A stretch of DNA of 38,701 bases. Origin: JBKBMT01 sp046295655. GTDB lineage: Bacteria; Pseudomonadota; Alphaproteobacteria; Rhodobacterales; Rhodobacteraceae. The DNA is taken from the NCBI GenBank assembly GCA_046295655.1, contig JBKBMT010000022.1:1-38701 (forward strand), written 5' to 3'. Below are positions 25,920 through 33,505 of this stretch, one piece after another (the stretch's first letter is position 1; each line of letters starts with the position of its first letter). The translations under genes and the position numbers were made by a program. A model generated the notes under the pieces. That model was given only the letters and a program-made list of their open reading frames with translations, searched no databases and was not told the origin of the DNA.

Positions 25920-26708
25920 TCAGTCATCGACAAGCCCCCCGCGCAGCCCTTCGCGAACACGGTGCGCGATCTCGATGAAGTCGCGGCTGTCGCGGATGTC
26001 CAGCGGGCGTTCCCGGGGCAGGGGACTGTCGATCACATCGGTGATCCGCCCAGGCCGCGGCGACATGACGACGATGCGGGTGGACAGATAGACCGCCTCG
26101 GGTATCGAATGGGTGACGAAGCAGATGGTCTTGCCGGTCCTGTCCCAGAGTTTCAGCAACTCCTCGTTCAGACGGTCGCGCACGATCTCGTCCAGCGCGC
26201 CGAAGGGTTCGTCCATCAGCAGGATGTCGGCATCGAATGCGAGCGCCCGGGCAATGCTGGCGCGCTGCTGCATGCCGCCCGACAGCTGCCAGGGATACTT
26301 GCGCCCGAACCCTTCCAGTTCGACGAGCTTCAGCACCCGTTCGACCCGCGCCGCCCGGTCGGCCCGGGGAAAGCCCATGATCTCCAGCGGCAGGCGGATG
26401 TTGCCGGCGATGGTCCGCCAAGGATAAAGCCCGGCCTGCTGGAACACGTATCCGTAGGCCCGCGCACGGCGCGCCGCATCCGGCTCCATTCCATTCACGC
26501 GCAGCGTGCCCTCGGTCGGGGTTTCCAGCGCGGCGACGCAGCGCAGGAACGTCGTCTTGCCGCAACCGGACGGGCCGATGAAGCTGACGAATTCGCCGCG
26601 TCCTATGGACAGGTTCACATCCGTCAGCGCCCGCACCGGGCCGTCCGAGGTGTGGAAGGTCAACCCGAGGTCGCGCGCCTCGATCACCGGTTTGGGCGAG
26701 GCGTTCAT
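25920..26708 (-). CDS. ABC transporter ATP-binding protein (SsuB/TauB/NitT type)
   Basis: 262 residues from ATG 26708, which overlaps the VOC gene stop (ATGA). Walker A GPSGCGKT (45-52), Q-loop FQQAGLYPW (89-97), signature LSGGMQQ (142-148), Walker B ILLMDEP (162-168) with D-loop GALD, and switch His200 in VTHS are all intact. The closest family is the nitrate/sulfonate/taurine importer ATPases. It powers the two permeases encoded downstream. An upstream in-frame ATG at 26990 would give 94 extra Arg/Pro-rich residues overlapping the VOC gene, and is rejected. Confidence 0.95.
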   Translation of the reverse strand: MNASPKPVIEARDLGLTFHTSDGPVRALTDVNLSIGRGEFVSFIGPSGCGKTTFLRCVAALETPTEGTLRVNGMEPDAARRARAYGYVFQQAGLYPWRTIAGNIRLPLEIMGFPRADRAARVERVLKLVELEGFGRKYPWQLSGGMQQRASIARALAFDADILLMDEPFGALDEIVRDRLNEELLKLWDRTGKTICFVTHSIPEAVYLSTRIVVMSPRPGRITDVIDSPLPRERPLDIRDSRDFIEIAHRVREGLRGGLVDD

Positions 26709-27151
26709 GCCGGCAGTCCCCACAGCGCGGGCGCGGCGAACTCGACGGAATTGCCCGCCGGATCCCGCACATAGATTGACCGCGGCCCGTGCGGCCAGTG
26801 GAAATCGGCCTCGATAGCGATGCCGCCGGCGCGCAGGCGCCTGGCCAGCGCATCGAGATCGGATTCGGCGACCGTCAGGCAGACATGGCCGGCACCTTCC
26901 GCACCGTGCGGCGGGACGGGCAGGGCGTCCGGGCCGGCCGGCCGACGGCTGACTGCGGGTCGAAAGATCAGCAGCACCGTTCCCCCGCATCGAAAGAAGA
27001 CGTGCCGACCCTCCTGCGCAGCAATCTCGGGCAGGGCCAGAAAGCCGCCGTAGAATGCGCGGGCGGCATCCAGATCGTCGGCGTAAAGCGCCGCCTCCAG
27101 AACCCCAGCGATCCGCGGCGCGCCGTCACCGTTCGCGGGCGCCGCGCTCAT
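26705..27151 (-). CDS. VOC (glyoxalase/bleomycin-resistance) family protein
   Basis: 148 residues from ATG 27151, overlapping the SDR stop (ATGA at 27148-27151). A beta-alpha-beta-beta-beta pattern is repeated twice: VLEAALYADDLDAARAFY (17-34) and GHVCLTVAESDLDALARRL (88-106). The ending is RSIYVRDPAGNSVEFA. Candidate metal ligands are Glu19, His89 and Glu137. VOC enzymes include lyases, isomerases and dioxygenases that use a divalent metal. Located between an SDR-like protein and the importer ATPase of a ureide-degradation operon, it may act on a breakdown product, but no reaction can be assigned. Confidence 0.88.
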   Translation of the reverse strand: MSAAPANGDGAPRIAGVLEAALYADDLDAARAFYGGFLALPEIAAQEGRHVFFRCGGTVLLIFRPAVSRRPAGPDALPVPPHGAEGAGHVCLTVAESDLDALARRLRAGGIAIEADFHWPHGPRSIYVRDPAGNSVEFAAPALWGLPA

Positions 27152-27843
27152 ACAGACCTCATGAGGCCGCCGTCCACCCGCAGGTTCTGGCCGGTGATGT
27201 ATCCGGAATCCACCGACAGCAGAAAGGCGACGGTGGCCGCGATCTCGTCGGCAGTGCCGTAACGCCCCATCGGCACCGCCACCGCGCGTTCGTGCTTCTG
27301 CGGCAGACTGTCGATCCAGCCGGGCAGGACATTGTTCATGCGGATGTTCCGGGCAGCATGGGTGTCGGCGAAGATCTTGGTGAAGGCGGCCAGTCCCGCC
27401 CGGGCAAAGGCGGAGGTCGGGAACATTTCGGACGGTTCGAATGCCCAGGCGGTCGAGATGTTCACGATTGCCCCGCCGCCCTGTTCGAGCATCACCGGGA
27501 CGACGGCTCGCAATGCGCGAACAACGTTCAGGAAATAGACCTCCACCCCTTCGTGCCAGTCGGCGTCGGTCAGCTCCAGCAGCGGGCCCTTCGGACCGTG
27601 GCCGGCGCTGTTCACCAACCCGTCGATCCGGCCCCATTCGGCCATGGCCGCATCGACCAGCCGCGCGATGTCGGCCTCGGACCGGTTCGAGCCGGTCAGC
27701 CCGATCCCGCCCAGCTCGCGCCCCAGCGCCTCGCCCTTGCCGGACGACGACAGGATGCCGACCTTCCAGCCGTCGGCCGCCAGCCGCCGGGCCGCAGCCG
27801 CGCCCATCCCCGACCCGCCGCCGATCACCAGGGCGACCTTCAT
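27148..27843 (-). CDS. SDR-family protein lacking the catalytic Tyr-Lys pair
   Basis: 231 residues with a Rossmann fold: nucleotide motif GGGSGMG (8-14), NSAGHG (78-83), NIST (128-131) and the C-terminal GYITGQNLRVDGGL. Where classical SDR reductases have Tyr-x3-Lys, this protein reads SAFAR (Ser144 to Arg148), so both catalytic residues are missing. The surrounding sequence (RAGLAAFTKIFAD, NNVLPGWID) is otherwise normal. It begins 4 bases after the dihydropyrimidinase stop and overlaps the VOC start, so it belongs to the operon. It may bind NAD(P) without acting as a standard reductase, or use other residues. Calling it FabG would be over-interpretation. Confidence 0.87.
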   Translation of the reverse strand: MKVALVIGGGSGMGAAAARRLAADGWKVGILSSSGKGEALGRELGGIGLTGSNRSEADIARLVDAAMAEWGRIDGLVNSAGHGPKGPLLELTDADWHEGVEVYFLNVVRALRAVVPVMLEQGGGAIVNISTAWAFEPSEMFPTSAFARAGLAAFTKIFADTHAARNIRMNNVLPGWIDSLPQKHERAVAVPMGRYGTADEIAATVAFLLSVDSGYITGQNLRVDGGLMRSV

Positions 27844-27847
27844 GCGG

Positions 27848-29302
27848 TCAGACCCCCGTCGCCGGCATGCCGCTGCGCTCCACCGGTCTCGGCGCTGTCA
27901 GATCCTTCCACCTGCTGAGCGCGCGGTTGATCGCCGGCCGGGCTTCGCGGCCGACGAACTGCCCGTGCCCTTCCTCGGCACGCATCTCGCCGTCGTGCAC
28001 CGCGACCTGCCCGCGGGTCAGGGTAAACCGAGGCAAACCCTTCAGCACCTGGCCTTCGAACACGTTGTAGTCGATCACCGACTGCTGGCTTGCGGCCGAG
28101 ACGGTCTTTCCCCTTGCCGGGTCCCAGACCACAAGATCGGCGTCGGCACCCACCAGCACTGCGCCCTTCCGGGGATAGAGGTTCAGGATCTTGGCAATGT
28201 TGGTGCTGGTCACGGCGACGAATTCGTTCGGTGTCAGCCGGCCGGTGTTGACCCCATGGGTCCACAGCACCGGCATCCGGTCCTCCAGCCCCCCCGTGCC
28301 GTTGGGGATCTTCGAGAAGTCGCCGCGGCCGAACCGCTTCTGTTCGGTGGTGAAGCTGCAATGGTCGGTGGCGACGACCGACAGCGACCCCGCCTGCAAG
28401 CCGGCCCACAGGCTGGCCTGATGCGTCTTGTCGCGGAACGGCGGGCTCATCACGCGGCGCGCGGCATGGTCCCAGTCGGGATGGAAATACTCGCTTTCGT
28501 CCAGCACCAGATGCTGGATCAACGGCTCGCCCCAGACCCGCTTGCCCGCCTGCCGGGCCCGGCGGATCGCCTCGTGGCTGTCCTCGCAGGAGACGTGGAC
28601 GACGTAGAGCGGCACCCCCGCCATGTCGGCGATCATGATGGCGCGGTTGGTGGCCTCGCCCTCGACCTGCGGGGGGCGGGAATAGGCGTGGCCCTCGGGG
28701 CCGGTATTGCCCTCGGCCAGCAGCCGCGCGGTCAGTTCGGCCACCACATCGCCGTTCTCGGCATGGACCATGGCAAGGCCGCCCAGGTCGCCCACCCGCC
28801 GGAACGACTGGAACATCTCGTCGTCGTTCACCATCAGCGCGCCCTTGTAGGCCATGAAGTGCTTGAAGCTGGTGACGCCCGCCCTGACGCTGTCGGCCAT
28901 GCCCTCCCACATCGCCTCGCCCCACCAGGTGACGGCCATGTGATAGGAATAGTCGCAGGCCGCACGGCCCGATTTGTTGTGCCACATCTTCATGGCATCC
29001 ATCGGCGCCTGGCCCTGACCGGGCAGCACGAAATCCACCACCATCGTGGTGCCGCCCGACAGCGCCGCGCGGGTGCCGGAGGCGAAGTCGTCGGCCGAAT
29101 AGGTGCCCATGAAGGGCATTTCCAGATGGGTGTGCGGGTCGATCCCGCCGGGCATGATGTAGCAGCCGGTGGCGTCAAGCTCCTGCCCGCCCGTCAGGCC
29201 CTTCCCGATCTCGACGATCCGGCCGTCCTCTACCCGCACATCGGCCTCGTAGGACAGGTCGGCCGTTACCACCGTCCCGCCTCGTATCACCAACGTTCCC
29301 AT
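27848..29302 (-). CDS. Dihydropyrimidinase / hydantoinase
   Basis: 484 residues from ATG 29302 (GGGGAG nine bases upstream), the normal length of dihydropyrimidinases. The amidohydrolase metal centre is complete: His57 and His59 in GGIDPHTHLEMP, carboxylated Lys153 in FKHFMAYKG, His180 in MVHAENGD, His236 in VVHVSCE, and Asp313 in VATDHCSF. It opens the ring of dihydrouracil or dihydrothymine (or a hydantoin) to the N-carbamoyl amino acid, the substrate of the enzyme encoded just upstream. A RutR-like operator before the operon supports the pyrimidine role over D-hydantoinase or allantoinase. The C-terminal 35 residues are a polar tail common in bacterial PydB-type enzymes. Confidence 0.95.
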   Translation of the reverse strand: MGTLVIRGGTVVTADLSYEADVRVEDGRIVEIGKGLTGGQELDATGCYIMPGGIDPHTHLEMPFMGTYSADDFASGTRAALSGGTTMVVDFVLPGQGQAPMDAMKMWHNKSGRAACDYSYHMAVTWWGEAMWEGMADSVRAGVTSFKHFMAYKGALMVNDDEMFQSFRRVGDLGGLAMVHAENGDVVAELTARLLAEGNTGPEGHAYSRPPQVEGEATNRAIMIADMAGVPLYVVHVSCEDSHEAIRRARQAGKRVWGEPLIQHLVLDESEYFHPDWDHAARRVMSPPFRDKTHQASLWAGLQAGSLSVVATDHCSFTTEQKRFGRGDFSKIPNGTGGLEDRMPVLWTHGVNTGRLTPNEFVAVTSTNIAKILNLYPRKGAVLVGADADLVVWDPARGKTVSAASQQSVIDYNVFEGQVLKGLPRFTLTRGQVAVHDGEMRAEEGHGQFVGREARPAINRALSRWKDLTAPRPVERSGMPATGV

Positions 29303-29352
29303 GACCCGCTCCCCGTCCTTCTGGCGTTCCGTTCCATCCTCGCCTCCCGCCG

Positions 29353-30606
29353 TCAGCGGCGGACCTCCGCCACCTCGAGCACCGCGTGCAGCAGCACATC
29401 GGTCCCCGCCCGTGCCCAGTCGGGGGTGATCTCCTCGGCCTCGTTGTGGCTCAGGCCGTCCTTGCAGGGGCACATGATCATCACCGTGGGCGCCACGCGG
29501 CTGATCCAGCAGGCATCGTGGCCCGCGCCCGAGACGATGTCCATGTGGCTGTAGCCCAGCCGTTCTGCCGCCCCGCGCACCACGCCGACCAGCCCGGGAT
29601 CAAAGGTGACGGGGTCGAAATGGCCCACCGCCTCGATCTCGCAGCCCAGACCCAGTTCGCGTGCGACGGCATGGGCGGCGCGTTCAACCTCGGCCCGCAT
29701 CGCGTCGAGCTTGGCCTGGTCGGGGCTGCGGATATCGACCGTGAACACGACACGGCCCGGGATCACGTTGCGCGAGTTGGGATACACGTCCACATGCCCG
29801 ATCGCGCCGACCGCATCGGGCTGGTGGCTCATGGCGATCTGATGCACCCGTTCGGTGACCCGCGCCATCCCCAGGCCTGCATTGACCCGCATGTGCATCG
29901 GAGTCGATCCGGTATGTGCGTCGCGTCCCGTCAGCGTGACCTGCAACCACCACAGGCCCTGGCCGTGGGTGACGACCCCGATATCCCTGCCCTCCGCCTC
30001 GAGGATCGGACCCTGCTCGATATGCAGCTCGAACATGGCATGCATCCTGCGCGCGCCCACCTTCTCGTCGCCCTTCCAGCCGATCCGGGCGAGCTCGTCG
30101 CCGAAGCGTAGCCCCTTCGCATCCTGCCGGTCATAGGCCCAGTCGCGGTCGTGGATCCCGGCGAATACGCCCGAAGCCAGCATGGCCGGGGCAAAGCGGG
30201 TGCCTTCCTCGTTGGTCCAGTTGGTCACCACGATCGGCCGGCGGGTGCGGATGCCGAGGTCGTTCAGGGTCCGTACCACCTCGAGTCCGGCAAGGACGCC
30301 CAGCACCCCGTCGTACTTGCCGCCCGTCGGCTGGGTGTCGAGATGGCTTCCGATGTAGACGGGCAGGGCGTCGGCGTCCTCGCCGGGCCGTGTGGCGAAC
30401 ATCGTGCCCATCTCGTCAACCGCCATGGACATGCCCGCCGCCTCGCACCAGCCGGCGAACAGCGCGCGGCCTTCGGCATCGGCGTCGGTCAGGGTCTGGC
30501 GGTTGTTGCCGCCGGCGACGCCGGGGCCGACCTTCGCCATCTCCATCAGGCTGTCCCAGAGACGCGCACCGTCGATGCGCAGGTTTTCGCCCGCCCGTTC
30601 CGGCAT
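29353..30606 (-). CDS. Zn-dependent N-carbamoyl-amino-acid amidohydrolase (beta-ureidopropionase type, M20 family)
   Basis: 417 residues from ATG 30606. M20-type metal ligands and base: His88 and Asp99 in GSHLDTQPTGGKYDG, Glu133/Glu134 in TNEEG, His195 in ELHIEQGP, and the late SHNEAEE. The segment SGAGHDACWIS carries substrate-binding residues of the beta-alanine synthase/L-carbamoylase family. It removes the carbamoyl group of N-carbamoyl-beta-alanine, giving beta-alanine, CO2 and ammonia, the last step of reductive pyrimidine breakdown. It is the first gene of the operon and is followed after 50 bases by the dihydropyrimidinase. An L-carbamoylase specificity cannot be excluded by sequence alone. 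Confidence 0.94.
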   Translation of the reverse strand: MPERAGENLRIDGARLWDSLMEMAKVGPGVAGGNNRQTLTDADAEGRALFAGWCEAAGMSMAVDEMGTMFATRPGEDADALPVYIGSHLDTQPTGGKYDGVLGVLAGLEVVRTLNDLGIRTRRPIVVTNWTNEEGTRFAPAMLASGVFAGIHDRDWAYDRQDAKGLRFGDELARIGWKGDEKVGARRMHAMFELHIEQGPILEAEGRDIGVVTHGQGLWWLQVTLTGRDAHTGSTPMHMRVNAGLGMARVTERVHQIAMSHQPDAVGAIGHVDVYPNSRNVIPGRVVFTVDIRSPDQAKLDAMRAEVERAAHAVARELGLGCEIEAVGHFDPVTFDPGLVGVVRGAAERLGYSHMDIVSGAGHDACWISRVAPTVMIMCPCKDGLSHNEAEEITPDWARAGTDVLLHAVLEVAEVRR

Positions 30607-30661
30607 GTCCTCGGTCTCCCTGCAGGAAGGGGTCTTGCCGCCCCTTGACGCGAATCCGTTC

Positions 30662-30677
30662 CTGACCGCATGGTCAA
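30662..30677. promoter_or_regulatory. RutR-like operator before the pyrimidine-degradation operon
   Basis: CTGACCGCATGGTCAA matches 12 of the 14 fixed positions of the E. coli RutR site TTGACCAnnTGGTCAA, including an uninterrupted TGGTCAA half. It lies 56 bases before the amidohydrolase start codon. RutR is a TetR-family repressor released by uracil or thymine. No rutR gene is in the window, so the regulator would act in trans. Confidence 0.7.
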
Positions 30678-30682
30678 AACCG

Positions 30683-30711
30683 AAAGCATCACAACCCATC
30701 GGTCCGGTCAA
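30683..30711 (-). promoter_or_regulatory. Possible promoter of the pyrimidine operon
   Basis: On the minus strand, TTGACC (30711-30706) then 17 bases then TGCTTT (30688-30683). The -35 is good (five of six) and the -10 weak. Transcription would start inside or next to the RutR-like operator at 30662-30677, consistent with repression by blocking. TTGACC could instead be a second RutR half-site. Confidence 0.35.
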
Positions 30712-30806
30712 CGGGCATCTGCCGCGATGCCGCCATCTGCTGCGGTGGCGCCTTGCGGCCCGGTGGCGGCAGCGGCATGGTGCGCCGGGATCCAGGGGGC
30801 GGGACA

Positions 30807-32216
30807 ATGATCGCTGTCGAGGGGTTTGCGGGCGCGCGGGTCGGTGTGCTGGGTCTGGGCCGTTCGGGGCTGGCCGCGGCACGTGCACTTGCGGCCGGGG
30901 GTGCCGTTCCGGTCTGCTGGGACGACAGCGCCGAGGCGCGGGCACGGGCCGAGGCCGAGGGACATGCGCCCGAGGATCTGTCACGCGACAAGGTGCTCGT
31001 CGGGCTTGCCGCGCTGGTGGTCAGCCCCGGAATCCCGCATCTCTATCCCGCGCCGCATCCCGTGATCGCGCGGGCGCTGGAGCTGGGTCTGCCACTGGAC
31101 AACGACATCGGGCTGTTCTTCCGCTCGCTCGGCCGCGCCGACTGGTCGCGCCTCGGCACCGTCCCGCGCGTCGTCGCGGTGACGGGATCGAACGGGAAGT
31201 CCACCACCACGGCGCTGATCCACCATATCCTGACCGGGGCCGGACGACCGTCGCAGATGGCCGGCAACATCGGCCGCGGCGTGCTGGACATCGACCCGCC
31301 CGGCGAGGGCGGGGTGGTGGTTCTGGAACTGTCGTCCTACCAGACCGAGCTTGCGCGCGCTCTGACCCCGGATGTGGCGGTGTTCACAAACCTTTCGCCC
31401 GACCATCTGGACCGGCACGCCGGCCGCGGCGGGTATTTCGCGGCCAAGGCGCGGCTGTTCACCCTGGGCGGACCCGACCGCGCGGTGATCGGCGTGGATC
31501 AGGCCGAGGGGCGGTTCCTGGCCAATGTCCTGTCCGAAGGGGTCGCGGACGACCGGGTGATCCGCATCTCCTCGGGGCAGAAGCTGGACCGGTTCTCGTG
31601 GTCGGTGTTCGCGCGCAAGGGATTCCTGACCGAATGGCGGCGGGGGCGGCAGATGGCCGCGGTGGACCTGCGCGCAGCCCCCGGACTGCCCGGCGCGCAC
31701 AACCACCAGAACGCCGCCGCCGCCTGGGCGGCTTGCCGGTCACTGGGACTATCCCCGCGCGAGATCGAGGCGGCGCTGGGCGATTTCACCGGCCTGCCGC
31801 ACCGCAGCCAGCTTCTGGCAGAGATCGGTGGCGTCCGGTTCGTCAACGACAGCAAGGCCACGAATGCGGACAGCGCCGCCCATGCCCTTGCCGCCTTTCC
31901 CCGCATCCGCTGGATCGCGGGCGGTCTGGGCAAGGACGGCGGGATCGCCGGCCTGGCGCCGCAGCTTTCCAATGTCGTCAAGGCCTATCTGATCGGCCAT
32001 TCGGCGAGGGACTTCGCCCTGCAACTCGGCGCCACCCCGCACGAGATCGCCGAGACGCTGGAGCGCGCCGTGGCCCGGGCCGCGGCCGAGGCGCAACCGG
32101 GCGAGGTGGTTCTGCTCGCGCCCGCCGCGGCGAGTTTCGACCAGTATCCGAACTTCGAGAAACGCGGCGAACATTTCGCGGCCCTCGTCGCTGCCCTGGC
32201 GCGCGCGACCGGGTGA
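30807..32216 (+). CDS. murD: UDP-N-acetylmuramoyl-L-alanine--D-glutamate ligase
   Basis: 469 residues from ATG 30807, with GGGGGCGGG just upstream. N-terminal UDP-binding part GVLGLGRSG (13-21); ATP P-loop GSNGKST (127-133); LELSSYQTE and the NLSPDHLDRH segment of the central domain; HNHQNAAAA, and the C-terminal NDSKATNADS and GGLGKDGG. It adds D-Glu to UDP-MurNAc-L-Ala in the cytoplasm. The following genes are ftsW, murG and murC, the usual division/cell-wall order. The usual neighbour mraY is absent: a divergent pyrimidine operon sits there instead. Confidence 0.97.
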   Translation: MIAVEGFAGARVGVLGLGRSGLAAARALAAGGAVPVCWDDSAEARARAEAEGHAPEDLSRDKVLVGLAALVVSPGIPHLYPAPHPVIARALELGLPLDNDIGLFFRSLGRADWSRLGTVPRVVAVTGSNGKSTTTALIHHILTGAGRPSQMAGNIGRGVLDIDPPGEGGVVVLELSSYQTELARALTPDVAVFTNLSPDHLDRHAGRGGYFAAKARLFTLGGPDRAVIGVDQAEGRFLANVLSEGVADDRVIRISSGQKLDRFSWSVFARKGFLTEWRRGRQMAAVDLRAAPGLPGAHNHQNAAAAWAACRSLGLSPREIEAALGDFTGLPHRSQLLAEIGGVRFVNDSKATNADSAAHALAAFPRIRWIAGGLGKDGGIAGLAPQLSNVVKAYLIGHSARDFALQLGATPHEIAETLERAVARAAAEAQPGEVVLLAPAAASFDQYPNFEKRGEHFAALVAALARATG

Positions 32217-32224
32217 CCGCGGCA

Positions 32225-32242
32225 CCGGCATGCCTCTGCCGG
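32225..32242 (+). other. Small hairpin between murD and ftsW
   Basis: CCGGCA (32225-32230) pairs with TGCCGG (32237-32242) across six bases, nine bases after the murD stop, without a U-run. A TAGACT (32282-32287) further on could be the -10 of a secondary ftsW promoter, but its -35 is poor. Either might adjust ftsW levels relative to murD; weak evidence. Confidence 0.3.
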
Positions 32243-32334
32243 CGGCAGCATAACGCGCTTCCAAACCCATCCTCGATTGGCTAGACTCGCCCTCAGACCC
32301 GGAGAACGGGCGCAGGGCAGCACAGGCGGACAGT

Positions 32335-33501
32335 ATGACGGAAATGGTGCACGGCACCGTCCCGGTCCGGGGCGAGGATGCGATCATACCGCGCTGGTGG
32401 CGATCGGTGGACCGCTGGTCGATGGGCGCGGTGGTGGTGCTGTTCGGGATCGGCCTGCTGCTGGCGCTGGCGGCCTCGGTTCCGCTGGCCCAGCGCAACG
32501 GCCTTTCGTCGTTCCATTACGTCGAACGGCAGATCTTCTTCGGCAGCATGGGGCTCTTGTCCATGGTGGTCGTCTCGATGATGTCGCCACGCACCATCCG
32601 GCGACTGTTTACCCTGGCCTTTCTGGGCGCTTTCGTGGCGCTGGCCCTGCTGCCTGTCTTCGGGACCGATTTCGGAAAGGGCGCCGTGCGCTGGTATTCG
32701 CTGGGCTTCGCGTCGGTTCAGCCGTCGGAGTTCCTGAAACCCTGTTTCGTGGTGATCGCCGCCTGGCTGATCGCCGCCGGGCAGGAGATCAACGGGCCGC
32801 CGGGAAAGGCGATCTCGTTCACCCTTGCTGCGGTCGTCGCCCTGCTGCTGGCCTTTCAGCCCGATTTCGGCCAGGCCGCCCTCATCCTGTTCGGCTGGGC
32901 CGTGGTCTACTTCGTCGGCGGTGCCTCGATGGTGCTGCTGGTGGGGATCGGCGGTCTGGCCGCGGCGGGCGGGTTCCTGGCCTATACGGGCTCGGAACAT
33001 TTCGCCCGGCGCATCGACGGCTTCCTTGCCCCCGAAGTCGATCCGCGCACACAGCTCGGCTATGCCACGAACGCGATCCAGCAGGGCGGATTCTTCGGCA
33101 CCGGGGTGGGCGAGGGCCAGGTCAAATGGCAACTGCCCGACGCGCATACCGACTTCATCATCGCCGTGGCGGCCGAGGAATACGGTCTGGTCCTCGTGCT
33201 TGCCATCATCGCGCTTTACGCGACGATCGTGATCCGGTCGCTCAACCGGCTGATGCGCGAACGCGATCCCTTCGCCCGGCTGGCGGGAACCGGACTTGCC
33301 TGCATCTTCGGCGTGCAGGCGATGATCAACATGGGGGTCGCGGTCCGGCTGCTGCCGGCAAAGGGCATGACGCTGCCGTTCGTCAGCTACGGCGGATCGT
33401 CGGTCATCGCCGCCGGCCTGACGGTCGGGGCGCTGCTGGCACTGACCCGGGCGCGGCCGCAGGGCGGGATCGGCGACATCCTGCTGCGGCGCGGACGCTA
33501 G
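32335..33501 (+). CDS. ftsW: Septal peptidoglycan glycosyltransferase FtsW
   Basis: 388 residues, SEDS family, with about ten transmembrane helices. Conserved parts: the GKGAVRWYSLGFASVQPSE loop after helix 3, QPDFGQAALI, the large periplasmic loop with HTDFIIAVAAEEYG, and SYGGSSVIAAG near the end. FtsW polymerises lipid II at the division septum together with a class B penicillin-binding protein. It follows murD after 118 bases, and murG starts 4 bases after its stop. RodA is the alternative paralogue, but the mur neighbourhood and order settle ftsW. Confidence 0.96.
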   Translation: MTEMVHGTVPVRGEDAIIPRWWRSVDRWSMGAVVVLFGIGLLLALAASVPLAQRNGLSSFHYVERQIFFGSMGLLSMVVVSMMSPRTIRRLFTLAFLGAFVALALLPVFGTDFGKGAVRWYSLGFASVQPSEFLKPCFVVIAAWLIAAGQEINGPPGKAISFTLAAVVALLLAFQPDFGQAALILFGWAVVYFVGGASMVLLVGIGGLAAAGGFLAYTGSEHFARRIDGFLAPEVDPRTQLGYATNAIQQGGFFGTGVGEGQVKWQLPDAHTDFIIAVAAEEYGLVLVLAIIALYATIVIRSLNRLMRERDPFARLAGTGLACIFGVQAMINMGVAVRLLPAKGMTLPFVSYGGSSVIAAGLTVGALLALTRARPQGGIGDILLRRGR

Positions 33502-33505
33502 CGGG

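Noticed and set aside
26708..26990. N-terminal extension of the ABC ATPase to an upstream ATG
   Set aside because: The added residues are Arg/Pro-rich and overlap the VOC gene; ATG 26708 gives the family start and an ATGA junction.
27644..29554. A 636-codon plus-strand frame opposite the dihydropyrimidinase
   Set aside because: Composition is shadow-like and the minus strand carries a complete amidohydrolase metal centre.
30392..32284. A 630-codon plus-strand frame overlapping murD
   Set aside because: MurD in the neighbouring frame has all Mur-ligase motifs and a good ribosome site at 30807.
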